Source of the DNA: Gloeothece verrucosa PCC 7822
GTDB taxonomy: Bacteria; Cyanobacteriota; Cyanobacteriia; Cyanobacteriales; Microcystaceae
NCBI RefSeq assembly: GCF_000147335.1
Contig: NC_014501.1
Location: forward strand, 1,813,501 to 1,877,500
Length of the DNA stretch: 64,000 bases
Reading direction: 5' to 3'
Made by a program: the position numbers and the translations under genes. The notes below the pieces were generated by a model. The model was given only the letters and a program-made list of their open reading frames with translations, made no database searches and was not told where the DNA came from. Of this stretch, positions 55,944-64,000 are shown in pieces (position 1 is the stretch's first letter; every line of letters starts with the position of its first letter).

Positions 55944-56058
55944 AATCATTAGTCATGGGTCATTAGTCATGGGTCATTAGTCATGGGTCATTAGTCATTA
56001 GCACTTGATCTTTGTTTAGTTCTTTATGCTGATGACTAATGGCTAGGGACTAATCACT
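55944..56058. repeat. Heptamer-type repeat array with inverted right arm
   Basis: GTCATGGGTCATTA is repeated about 3.5 times in 55951-56000. After a 30-base spacer, GATGACTAATGGCTAGGGACTAAT (56031-56054) is nearly the reverse complement of ATTAGTCATTAGC, allowing a hairpin. The right end touches the thrC stop codon. Same architecture as 8157-8271. Confidence 0.65.
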
Positions 56059-57367
56059 AAACTAGAACTTGTTGCCATTCCAGGCGTTCTAGGGTGCGAG
56101 AACGTTCTAATGCTCTCTCAAAGCTATCTAAGTTAGCATCAATGACTAAGGGTTCACCGATGTAACCTTGAACCGCTTCTTGGGTTTTGAGTCCATTACC
56201 GGTAATATAAACTACCGTTGTTTCTTCAGGATCAATTTTTTTAGCTTCTACTAATTTCTTGAGGACAGCAATGGTGGTTCCGCCGGCGGTTTCGGTAAAG
56301 ATGCCTTCGGTTTCTGCTAAAAGTTTAATGCCTTCGATAATTTCGCTGTCGTTGACCGACTCAATATGTCCGCCGGTTTTGCGGGCGATTTCTAGGGCAT
56401 AAACGCCATCAGCCGGATTTCCAATCGCAATAGATTTCGCAATGGTATTGGGTTTAACCGGGGAGACAAAATCGCGGTTTTCGCTGAAGGCTTTGGCGAT
56501 CGGAGAACAGCCTTCTGCTTGTGCCCCACTGAAACGCACGGGTTTTTCATCCACTAATCCGACTTTGACGAATTCTTGGAAGCCTTTGTAAATTTTGGTA
56601 TATAGAGAACCCGAGGCTAAAGGCGCAACGATATGGTCCGGCAGTTTCCATCCGAGTTGTTCTGCTACTTCAAAGCCTAGGGTTTTGGAGCCTTCGGAAT
56701 AGTAGGGACGCAAGTTAATATTGACAAATCCCCAGCCATAGCTATTTCCCACTTCACAACAGAGGCGGTTAACTTGGTCGTAGTTGCCTTTAACCGCCAT
56801 TAAGGTTGGATTATAAATTAAGGTTCCCAAGATTTTGCCGGCTTCTAAATCGGCGGGGATGAACACACAACAGTCTAAGCCTGCACTGGCGGCTATAGCG
56901 GCTGTAGAATTGGCTAAGTTGCCGGTACTAGCACAAGAAACGGTGGTAAAGCCTAATTCTCTGGCTCTACTGAGGGCAACCGACACCACCCGGTCTTTAA
57001 AACTCAGGGTCGGCATATTGACAGCATCGTTTTTGATGTAGAGGTTTTTTAGACCCAGGCGACGGGCTAAACGATGGGATTTCACGAGGGGAGTCATCCC
57101 AGTTCCTAAGTCAATGTAGTTGTCAGTGGCAACGGGTAAGAAGGCGCGATAACGCCAAATCGAATTCGGACCCGCTTCAATCGTTTCTCGGCTTACCTGA
57201 CGACGAATTAAATCATAGTCATAAGCCACTTCTAAGGGTGAGAACGTTTCTTCGCAGACGTGAAGGGCTTCGAGTGGGTATTCGATACCCCCTTCTTTTG
57301 AAACGAGCGATTTAAAGGTGGGGATAAAGCTAGAAGTGTTTGATTGAGTTTGGGTTGCCTGGGTCAT
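56057..57367 (-). CDS. thrC: Threonine synthase
   Basis: 436 residues. The PLP lysine lies in PTLSFKDRVVSVALSRA (Lys about 124). Further marks are VSCASTGNLANSTAAIAASAGL (phosphate/substrate Asn), VAPLASGSLYTKIYKGFQE, and ETAGGTTIAVLKKL. It converts O-phosphohomoserine to threonine. The N-terminus FIPTFKSLVSKEGGIEYPLEALHVCEETFSPLEVAYDY is that of the cyanobacterial/plant-like type. Its leader contains a T-loop hairpin at 57436-57456. The MoaD-like gene follows in the same direction. Confidence 0.95.
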   Translation of the reverse strand: MTQATQTQSNTSSFIPTFKSLVSKEGGIEYPLEALHVCEETFSPLEVAYDYDLIRRQVSRETIEAGPNSIWRYRAFLPVATDNYIDLGTGMTPLVKSHRLARRLGLKNLYIKNDAVNMPTLSFKDRVVSVALSRARELGFTTVSCASTGNLANSTAAIAASAGLDCCVFIPADLEAGKILGTLIYNPTLMAVKGNYDQVNRLCCEVGNSYGWGFVNINLRPYYSEGSKTLGFEVAEQLGWKLPDHIVAPLASGSLYTKIYKGFQEFVKVGLVDEKPVRFSGAQAEGCSPIAKAFSENRDFVSPVKPNTIAKSIAIGNPADGVYALEIARKTGGHIESVNDSEIIEGIKLLAETEGIFTETAGGTTIAVLKKLVEAKKIDPEETTVVYITGNGLKTQEAVQGYIGEPLVIDANLDSFERALERSRTLERLEWQQVLV

Positions 57368-57435
57368 GATGGTTTTTTCTTGTCCGTCAACTGATAAAGC
57401 GATACTATCACACCGGCAAAATTGAAGTCAAACAT

Positions 57436-57456
57436 ACCCGACTTTTTTTGTCGGGT
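57436..57456. terminator. Hairpin ACCCGAC-T7-GTCGGGT upstream of thrC
   Basis: Seven perfect pairs enclose a loop of seven T (plus strand). It lies 69 bases before the thrC ATG, in its leader when read on the minus strand, where the loop is A7. It is not followed by a long T-run on either strand. It may be an mRNA-leader structure or a leftover terminator. The rest of the 571-base gap (57457-57938) is AT-rich without assigned features. Confidence 0.4.
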
Positions 57457-57938
57457 TTCTACTTCTGCCCGCTTGAGAACTTGCTCAAAGAAGAATTTAT
57501 CAATCAAGAAAAATGATTTTAAAATTTAAAATTCACATTTCTTTAAGCTTAATAAAACTTAAAATTTTATTGAGAATAATTTTTATTTATTAACGACATT
57601 ACAAGCTTTTCAGAGATTTGTTAGAATTTCATAATTGGCATACTTATAACTATTTTTAAAAAAAGAGGCGAGACAAGTGCTTCAAATCCTACATTTTTCG
57701 TGCCGCCCAAAAAACCAAGTCAAATCAAGTCTTTGTTCCGAGTCACAATTTTGAGTAAAGATTTATTGAGAAAAAAAAGTTTTTTTTGACAAAATCAATA
57801 AAACATGATATAGAAATTTTCTTCAGATCAGTTTTAGGGAAGAGTTGAGGCTCTAACTTAAGGACGAAATAGGGCTAAAATTTTAGGAAGAGTTATAAGG
57901 TCTATTGTTGAGAATAAGTCACTTTAACTTTTACTGAA

Positions 57939-60900
57939 GTGAAATGTTACATGAAAACAATCATTAAGATTGTCTATTTAGGATTTTTCTCTTTATTACT
58001 AGCAAGCCAACTATTTTGTTTAAAAGGGGTGGCACAAGACACGGATCAGGTGTCATTGCTAGAAGTAACGGCTGTTATTCCCAAATACTTTCCGCCTTTA
58101 TACCTTGTAGATCGAACTGGGAAACCCTCCGGTTTTGCCATTGACGTAATGAAGGAAGTAGCCAAGCTTGCCCAGTTAAAAGTGAGATATGAAATCAAAA
58201 ACACTTGGTCCGAGGTACAAGAGACATTAATCAATGGGAATGCCGATTTAATTCCCAATCTAGGGATAACACCTGCCAGACAAACCCAAATGAGCTTTAC
58301 GGCTCCAGTTGAGACGGATTCAGTCTCAGTTTTTGTGCGGGCTTCTAACCATCAGATCAAGACCGTCGCCCATTTAGCCGGTCATCGAGTGGGGGTGGTC
58401 AAGGGAACTGTCGGTTATGAAATCGCCAAAAACCGTCAAAATATCCAATTAGAAGTGTTTGATGGCATTGAATATGGAGTATTTGAACTATTAGCCGGTC
58501 ATGTAGATGCCCTCATTTATAGTGAATCAGTATTAAAAGAAATTGTCGCCCAAGCAGATGTCAGTAACCGAATTAAAATACTTGGGGAACCTTTAGCAGA
58601 AATTAAACGAGCCATTGCACTGAGAAAAGATAATCTCCTTTTACTGACTCGTTTAGATAAAGCCGTAAACAGCTTTGTGGGTAGTCCAAAGTATGAGCAA
58701 ATTTATAGGAAATGGTACGGCGAACCGGAGAACTTTTGGACAGTTGGTCGTCTATTTTGGTTGATGAGCGGCTTGCTGATCACGACAATTTTATTAATGA
58801 GTCTATGGAGATACATTTCCCTGCGTCCTTTTTATCGTCTCCAGCAAATAGAAGCCGCTTTAAGAGCCAGTGAGTCAAGATATCGGGGAATAGTAGAAGA
58901 TCAAAGCGAATTCATCTGTCGATATCGTCCGGGCGGAACCTTGACCTTTGTCAATCAAGCTTACTGTCGATATTTTCAGAAAACCCCGGCAGCAGTTCTA
59001 GACAACACCTTTTGGGACCTTATTTATTCTGAAGATCAGCCGCAAGTGGCGCAAAACATAGCCAGCTTAACGCCCGAAAATCCCATGATCACTCATGAGC
59101 ATCGCGTGAGGCTCTCATCTGGTGAAATTCGCTGGAATCAGTGGACAAACCGAGTAATTATGGACGAAAAGCGAAATATAATCGAGTTTCAAGCAGTAGG
59201 CAGAGATATTACTCAACTTAAACAAGTAGAAGCCGCCTTAAGACAATTAAATGAAGAATTAGAACAACGGGTAGAACAACGCACCGCCGAATTAGCCGCC
59301 GAAATTAGAGAACGTCAAGAAATCGAAACAGCCTTAATCAAAAGTCAGGCAAAATATGAGCAATTAGTAGAAAAGCTCTCAAAGAGCGAGGAACGATTAC
59401 AACTGGCCTTAGAGGGAAGCGGAGACACTATTTGGGAGTGGAATCTAGGTACTGGAGAGTTGTACTGTGATCCCAATTGGATCAGGCGGCTTGGCTATGA
59501 TCCTAGAGAGGAAGCCATCAATATAGAGTGGTGGCGTAGTAAAATTGATCCCGAAACGCTCTCTGACCACGAAGCCGCCCTTGAGAATTATTTAAACGGG
59601 AAAACAGAATATTTAGCCTTAGAGTACAAAATACAGACCTTAGAGGGGGAATGGTTATGGATAGGGGGGCGAGGAAAGTGTATCGCTTATGATCAGCAGC
59701 GAAAGCCTTTAAAAATACTGGGCACTCATCGAGATATTACCGAGACTAAGCAAACACAAGAGAATCTTAGACAACAACAGGAATTGCTAAAAACGATCGT
59801 TGAGCAGATTCCTGTCATGTTGGCTTATTTTGATCAACACTATAACCTTCTCTGGGTGAACCGAGAATGGGAAAAAATCTGGGGGTGGTCTTTAGAAAAT
59901 AGACAAAAAGGGGATTTATTAGCAGAATTTGAGCCAGAGTCTGAGTATCGCCAATCTGTACTCAACTATATAAAGTCTGCTCAAGGAAAATGGAGAGATT
60001 TTAAAATTCTTGTGCGAGATGGCAGAATTATCGATACTTCATGGGCAAATGTTAAACTTTCAGATGGAACCAGTATCGCCATTGGCCAAGATATTACAGA
60101 ACGTAAACGGATAGAGGAAATATTGCGGGAGTCTGAAGAAAAATATCGTCTGTTCTTTGATGCTAACCCTAACCCCCTTTGGGTTTACGATTTAGAAACG
60201 TTCGCTTTTTTGGAAGTCAATCAAGCGACAATTGAACATTATGGTTATACTCGGGAAGAATTTCTGGCCATGACGATTCGAGATATTCGTCCCCCTGAAG
60301 ACGTTCCCCTTTTAGAACAGTATATCCTTCAGATTAATCCACATTTCAACCGTTCAGGACAGTGGCGACATCGTAAAGCCAACGGAGAGATCATTGATGT
60401 AGAAATAACTTCTCATGGACTAGAGTATGCCGGACGAAAAGCGCGGCTAGTATTAGCTCATGATATTACAGAACGTCTCAAAGCCGAAAAAGCCTTACAA
60501 GAAAGTAAAGAACGTTTTCATAGAGCCATTGTCGATGCTCCCTTACCGATTTTAATTCATGCTGAGGACGGAGAAATCGTTCAAGTTAATCATGCCTGGA
60601 CCGAGTTAAGCGGCTATCATCTCGATGAACTCTCTACCATTGCAGACTGGACAGAAAAAGCGTACGGAGAAAGAAAAGACATTGTTCGCTCAGTCATCGA
60701 TCAACTTTATGAAATTGACGGCAAAGTAGAAGAAGGAGAATTTGCCATTACCATTAAAAGCGGAGAAACGCGCATTTGGGATTTTAGTTCTGCTCCCCTA
60801 GGAAAACTAGCCGATGGCAGACGGTTAATTATATCTATGGCTATTGATATTACCGAACGTAAACAAGCAGAAGAACAGTTACGTCATTCGGTTTTACATG

Positions 60901-62180
60901 ATGGGTTAACCGGTTTACCGAATCGAACTTTGCTATTAGATCGCGTTGAACAAGCTATTAAACGAAAACAACAACAGCCCAATTATTTATTTGCGATTTT
61001 ATTTATTGACTTGGATCGTTTTAAAGTCGTTAATGATAGTTTAGGGCATTTAGTTGGGGATCAGTTATTAAAAACCATCGCCGATAAATTACAACGTTGC
61101 GTGCGTCCAACCGATACAGTAGCACGTTTTGGCGGGGATGAATTTGTGATTCTTTTAGAAGATTTGACGATTTGGACAGATGCCACCAAAATGGCTCAAC
61201 GAATTACTGAAGAATTTGAGTCATCTTTTACTTTACAGGAACAAGAATATTTTACCTCAGCCAGTATTGGCATTACTTTTTGTTCTTCCCCAGAACAAAC
61301 CCCCTCGGAATTGGTTCGCAATGCAGATATTGCCATGTATCGGTCTAAAGAAGCCGGCAGAGCTAGATATACAATGTTTGATCCGATCATGCACACCCAA
61401 GCCACTCAATTATTAGAATTAGAAACGAATTTACGTTTAGCTTTAGAGCGAGAAGAATTTATTGTTTACTATCAACCCATCGTCTCTTTAATGAATCGAA
61501 ATTTGCTCGGTTTTGAAGCTTTAGTGCGTTGGATTCATCCGGAAAAAGGCGTTATTTCGCCAGCTAATTTTATCCCGGTTGCTGAAGAAACCGGCTTAAT
61601 TATTCCTTTAGGTGAATGGGTATTAAGGGAGTCTTGCCGCCAGATGAAAGCTTGGCAAGAACAATTTATCGGGGCGGAAAATTTAAGAGTCAGTGTTAAT
61701 CTTTCAGGCAAACAGTTACAGCAGCCGAATTTAATTAACCGTATTGATAATATTTTAACAGAAACCGGATTAGAGGGAAAAAATTTGAAGTTAGAAATAA
61801 CCGAGAGTATGTTAATGAATAATAAAGAGCAAGTGAGTGAGTTGTTGCTTCAGATGAAAGCCAAAAAAATTCAAGTGAGTATTGATGATTTCGGAACGGG
61901 GTATTCTTCTTTAAGTTATCTTCATTATCTGCCGGTTGATACGTTAAAAATTGACCGTTCTTTTGTGAGTCGAATGAGTCAGGTAGGAGAAAATTTTGAG
62001 ATTGTAGAAGCGATTATTACTTTAGCTCATCATTTACAAATGGATGTGGTGGCTGAAGGAGTGGAAACTGAACAACATTTAAGACAACTTCAACAGTTAG
62101 GATGTGAATTCGGCCAGGGCTATTTCTTTTCTAAACCTTTGGAGAGTGAAAAAATTGTTAGTTGGTTGGAAAGGCTTTAA
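57939..62180 (+). CDS. Periplasmic-sensor PAS/GGDEF/EAL cyclic-di-GMP protein
   Basis: 1413 residues. Order: signal peptide (about 1-32); extracytoplasmic solute-binding domain, SBP family 3 (about 40-260, EVTAVIPKYFPPLYLVDRTGKPSGFAIDVMKEVAK); membrane helix (about 272-292); five PAS/PAC units (about 305-990, several with ITERK linkers); GGDEF domain with intact RFGGDEFVIL (about 1063) and an upstream RxxD inhibitory site (RPTD); EAL domain with FEALVRW, ESM, DDFGTGYSSLSYL and AEGVE all intact. So both synthesis and hydrolysis of cyclic-di-GMP are possible. The sensor probably responds to an amino acid or other small solute in the periplasm. ATG 57951 could also be the start. Confidence 0.93.
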   Translation: MKCYMKTIIKIVYLGFFSLLLASQLFCLKGVAQDTDQVSLLEVTAVIPKYFPPLYLVDRTGKPSGFAIDVMKEVAKLAQLKVRYEIKNTWSEVQETLINGNADLIPNLGITPARQTQMSFTAPVETDSVSVFVRASNHQIKTVAHLAGHRVGVVKGTVGYEIAKNRQNIQLEVFDGIEYGVFELLAGHVDALIYSESVLKEIVAQADVSNRIKILGEPLAEIKRAIALRKDNLLLLTRLDKAVNSFVGSPKYEQIYRKWYGEPENFWTVGRLFWLMSGLLITTILLMSLWRYISLRPFYRLQQIEAALRASESRYRGIVEDQSEFICRYRPGGTLTFVNQAYCRYFQKTPAAVLDNTFWDLIYSEDQPQVAQNIASLTPENPMITHEHRVRLSSGEIRWNQWTNRVIMDEKRNIIEFQAVGRDITQLKQVEAALRQLNEELEQRVEQRTAELAAEIRERQEIETALIKSQAKYEQLVEKLSKSEERLQLALEGSGDTIWEWNLGTGELYCDPNWIRRLGYDPREEAINIEWWRSKIDPETLSDHEAALENYLNGKTEYLALEYKIQTLEGEWLWIGGRGKCIAYDQQRKPLKILGTHRDITETKQTQENLRQQQELLKTIVEQIPVMLAYFDQHYNLLWVNREWEKIWGWSLENRQKGDLLAEFEPESEYRQSVLNYIKSAQGKWRDFKILVRDGRIIDTSWANVKLSDGTSIAIGQDITERKRIEEILRESEEKYRLFFDANPNPLWVYDLETFAFLEVNQATIEHYGYTREEFLAMTIRDIRPPEDVPLLEQYILQINPHFNRSGQWRHRKANGEIIDVEITSHGLEYAGRKARLVLAHDITERLKAEKALQESKERFHRAIVDAPLPILIHAEDGEIVQVNHAWTELSGYHLDELSTIADWTEKAYGERKDIVRSVIDQLYEIDGKVEEGEFAITIKSGETRIWDFSSAPLGKLADGRRLIISMAIDITERKQAEEQLRHSVLHDGLTGLPNRTLLLDRVEQAIKRKQQQPNYLFAILFIDLDRFKVVNDSLGHLVGDQLLKTIADKLQRCVRPTDTVARFGGDEFVILLEDLTIWTDATKMAQRITEEFESSFTLQEQEYFTSASIGITFCSSPEQTPSELVRNADIAMYRSKEAGRARYTMFDPIMHTQATQLLELETNLRLALEREEFIVYYQPIVSLMNRNLLGFEALVRWIHPEKGVISPANFIPVAEETGLIIPLGEWVLRESCRQMKAWQEQFIGAENLRVSVNLSGKQLQQPNLINRIDNILTETGLEGKNLKLEITESMLMNNKEQVSELLLQMKAKKIQVSIDDFGTGYSSLSYLHYLPVDTLKIDRSFVSRMSQVGENFEIVEAIITLAHHLQMDVVAEGVETEQHLRQLQQLGCEFGQGYFFSKPLESEKIVSWLERL

Positions 62181-62292
62181 TGGTAGGTTGGAAACTCGGA
62201 ACGAAACCGATCATTTTTTTCAGCTTTTCAAGTTCATCTAATTCTATATTCCATCGCTTATAATGCTCGAGCATTTCTTGTCTTAGATCCAT
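62158..62292 (-). CDS. Small ORF, 44 residues, uncertain
   Basis: Reads MDLRQEMLEHYKRWNIELDE then LEKLKKMIGFVPSFQPTIKAFPTN. It has helical, polar character, and AGGGA five bases before the ATG. It overlaps the 3' end of the long sensor gene by 23 bases on the opposite strand. Short proteins of this kind occur in cyanobacteria, but I cannot confirm a family. Confidence 0.35.
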   Translation of the reverse strand: MDLRQEMLEHYKRWNIELDELEKLKKMIGFVPSFQPTIKAFPTN

Positions 62293-62565
62293 AACATCCC
62301 TGAAATAACACGTTTGTATTTCTTATCGTAGTATAACAAACATAGCGATCGCCTCGTAGTTATGACCTAATTTAGTCTCCGCTCCGATAGCTCTATTCTT
62401 AGAGCCTTTTGCTTGAGAGTTAAGCAGTGATGTGATCAAAAACACACACTTGTACTATAAGTAATCATTGCTCAACGTGAGGAAAATCTCACCTATCAAA
62501 GAGAAGTTGGGAGACAATTAAAATATAATCCCTAGTCATTTCTTAAAAAAAGTAGGAAGTGAGCC

Positions 62566-63009
62566 ATGCCGCAAATTTCTGCTATTTCTACTGTCGTCAA
62601 GCAACTCGAACCTCTTTTTCAATGGGTTTTAAACGAAGATGAACGCAACCGAAAAGGTTTCTTAAAACAAGAAAACGCTGATGCAGGCTGGGGGACCGAA
62701 CGAGTTCCGCACTTTTCAGTACAAATTCGTCTTAGCTCACAATTTATGGTAGAGCTAGAAAATAACTTTTTTCCCGAAGTTGAATTACATTTTAGCTCCT
62801 CGTCTACAAGTCCAGAAGAGGCTGACCCGTTTTTGGTGGTTAATGTCTTAGAGGGTTGGTATGACTATGATTGGAGAAGGGAAAATATTGATAAATCACA
62901 AGTAATAGCGTCGGCACTAGATTTGACGAACCAAATTAGAGCCGCTTTATCCATTTCTAACTTAAATCAATTCCCAGAGGATGAAAATTCTTTTTGGCTG
63001 GTGGTTTAA
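62566..63009 (+). CDS. Unknown protein, 147 residues, carries coding-region repeat
   Basis: The N-terminus is MPQISAISTVVKQLEPLFQW; later DKSQVIASALDLTNQIRAALSISNLNQFPEDENSFWLVV. It has a mixed alpha/beta pattern and no signal or membrane segment. The peptide GWGTERVPHF near residues 42-51 is encoded by the third copy of the dispersed repeat (62688-62713), so that segment may be an insertion. The ATG follows AGGAAGTGAGCC. Convergent with kaiC across a shared hairpin. I do not recognise the family. Confidence 0.6.
   Translation: MPQISAISTVVKQLEPLFQWVLNEDERNRKGFLKQENADAGWGTERVPHFSVQIRLSSQFMVELENNFFPEVELHFSSSSTSPEEADPFLVVNVLEGWYDYDWRRENIDKSQVIASALDLTNQIRAALSISNLNQFPEDENSFWLVV
62688..62713 (-). 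repeat. Dispersed coding-region repeat, copy 3
   Basis: Twenty-six bases running CTGGGGGACCGAACG to GAGTTCCGCACT; exact reverse complement of 28506-28531. Here it is read in another frame and encodes GWGTERVPHF. Confidence 0.75.
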
Positions 63010-63038
63010 AGCTTCGCTCTCGAACAGGCAAGACTAAT

Positions 63039-63066
63039 GCTCCCTCAAGAGAGGTTAAGAGGGAGC
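63039..63066. terminator. Bidirectional terminator-like hairpin
   Basis: GCTCCCTC (63039-63046) and GAGGGAGC (63059-63066) pair perfectly around a 12-base loop. It lies 30 bases after the 62566-63009 gene and 6 bases after the kaiC stop in the other direction. No clear T-run on either side. Confidence 0.55.
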
Positions 63067-63071
63067 CAAGT

Positions 63072-64000
63072 TTATTCGTCGAGAGTCTTATCCTTAACCC
63101 CTCGAACAATACGAGACAATTCGGTCTTTTCATCCACCGTAATGCGCGTTGGGGAGCCGCTAATAATGCGCTCATAATTGCGAAAAGAGTCTTTAATTTC
63201 TGCCCCATCTTGACTAATACTGTATTCTCGAATTCCCTTATCATGCCAAGATCCCCGCATTTTAAAGACATTAATAGCCCGAGACATTTCGCCTTTAATT
63301 TCTACATATTGCAGCATGATAATAGTATCAGTAATGGTAGAAATATGAGACTCAGTAATTGAATGAGCGCCCATAAACTGATCGGTGGTATTGGTAAAAA
63401 AGCCAGTAATTTCTTCTTGTTTAGCGTAACCCGTCACACCGATGACAAACTGTCTAAAAGCATTATTGGTTACGCCTCTAGCCAGTGCCGACAGAGAATC
63501 AATGGCGATGCGAGAGGGTTTAAAAATGGCAATTTCTGACTTAATAATTTGTAAATGGTCTTCTAAACCGGCTGATTCTGGATAAGAACACAGGAGTTTT
63601 AGCAATCCTTTTTTTTCCATCTCCTCAAAATCAATACCCCATGAGCCGGCATTTCGAGATAATTGGGCGCGAGATTCTTCATAAGCAAAGAGGATCGCTC
63701 TTTCTCCTCGGCGACACCCTTCTTCTAAAAATTTACTGACCAATAATGTTTTGCCGGTTCCAGTCGCTCCAGTGGCCAGGATAATAGAATCTTTAAAGAA
63801 ACCGCCGCCACACATTTCGTCAAGAGTTTTAACACCTGAAGAAATGCGGACATTAGAAGAGCGTTGAGTAAGCCGCATCGCGCCGAGAGGAAAGATATTG
63901 ATTCCATCATTGGTAATAGTAAAAGGATACTCTCCTTTCATGTGGGTCGTTCCCCGCAATTTGAGAATTTCGGCAGTTCGGCGACGACGTTCTCCTTCTA
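63072..64000 (-). CDS. kaiC: Circadian clock protein KaiC, C-terminal part
   Basis: About 309 residues are visible; the frame is open to the window edge (EGERRRRTAEILKLRGTTHMKGEYPF runs into it), so the N-terminal CI half is outside. The CII half is present: Walker A GATGTGKT, catalytic Glu pair in AYEESR, the phosphorylation sites Ser and Thr in SHISTITDT (equivalent to S431 and T432 of Synechococcus KaiC), ALARGVTNNAFRQF and the C-terminal A-loop segment ELSRIVRGVKDKTLDE that binds KaiA. A start at 63959 (TTG) is not real. kaiA/kaiB would lie outside the window. Confidence 0.97.
   Translation of the reverse strand, partial: EGERRRRTAEILKLRGTTHMKGEYPFTITNDGINIFPLGAMRLTQRSSNVRISSGVKTLDEMCGGGFFKDSIILATGATGTGKTLLVSKFLEEGCRRGERAILFAYEESRAQLSRNAGSWGIDFEEMEKKGLLKLLCSYPESAGLEDHLQIIKSEIAIFKPSRIAIDSLSALARGVTNNAFRQFVIGVTGYAKQEEITGFFTNTTDQFMGAHSITESHISTITDTIIMLQYVEIKGEMSRAINVFKMRGSWHDKGIREYSISQDGAEIKDSFRNYERIISGSPTRITVDEKTELSRIVRGVKDKTLDE

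Noticed and set aside
63960..64000. Treating 63959 as the start of an independent short KaiC-like protein
   Set aside because: The reading frame continues to the window edge with conserved KaiC residues, so this is a cut gene.
1..64000. tRNA, rRNA, CRISPR arrays, prophage or complete insertion sequences
   Set aside because: Read through for T-loop words, regular spaced repeats, integrases and transposases; none found.

Overview
The window is cyanobacterial chromosome. It carries photosystem II genes (psbD-psbC, psbX), the PSI assembly factor ycf4, ycf66, a bilin-lyase-type gene, the DnaJ/IMS division gene ftn2 (zipN), kaiC and scattered GCGATCGC (HIP1) octamers. An uptake hydrogenase hupS-hupL-hupW, hypA-hypB and an NtcA-type promoter point to a nitrogen-fixing species. 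The gene set fits a unicellular Cyanothece/Gloeothece-type diazotroph. That placement is inference from gene content and no database was searched.

Layout: 1-1.9 kb holds two convergent sulfotransferase paralogues, the first cut by the window edge. 2.2-4 kb holds class II aldolase with its promoter and terminator, then a small unknown gene. 4.1-9.2 kb is a leftward run of seven genes: TPR protein, two small membrane proteins, a NifU/Rieske fusion, an NHL-repeat protein, hypA, hypB. It faces the rightward hupS-hupL-hupW at 9.7-13 kb. Together these encode the uptake hydrogenase, its large-subunit protease, nickel insertion, and a set of accessory genes that in Nostoc accompany the hyp operon. 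13-14.4 kb is a catalase-like protein.

14.4-18.7 kb is an accessory island: a nested palindrome, a membrane NACHT ATPase whose Walker A motif is broken by one extra base, a BrnT toxin remnant with an intact BrnA-type antitoxin, and another antitoxin-like ORF without a toxin. 18.7-33.6 kb is mostly housekeeping: TM2 protein, rtcA, serS, Uma2, two beta-propeller lipoproteins, ycf66, psbX, Na+/H+ antiporter, the DUF3038/DUF4335 pair, tpiA, mnmE, CpcS-like lyase and a HEAT protein. 33.7-37.7 kb is accessory again: hexapeptide transferase, a diiron (haem-oxygenase-fold) protein next to a SAM methyltransferase, dispersed palindromes, and a DUF4917-like gene with an internal deletion.

37.7-47.6 kb: psbC/psbD, ycf4, cyclophilin, KAS, ftn2, pdhA, DUF1815. 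47.6-48.2 kb is a long non-coding gap with a candidate structured RNA. 48.2-57.4 kb: ABA4-like protein, PEP-CTERM protein, Kir-type channel, Ntn-hydrolase acylase, CadD-like transporter, upp, recR (apparently starting at ATT), a MoaD/ThiS-like carrier and thrC. The window ends with a 1413-residue SBP-PAS-GGDEF-EAL sensor, two small unknown genes and the C-terminal part of kaiC.

The most unusual observations are the NtcA promoter fused to a perfect 14-bp inverted repeat before hupS, the single-base break in the NACHT P-loop beside toxin-antitoxin debris, a 26-bp repeat lying inside unrelated coding regions, the alternately folding RNA candidate near 47.7 kb, the ATT start of recR, and several dispersed hairpin repeat families. 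No tRNA, rRNA, CRISPR array or intact insertion sequence was recognised.
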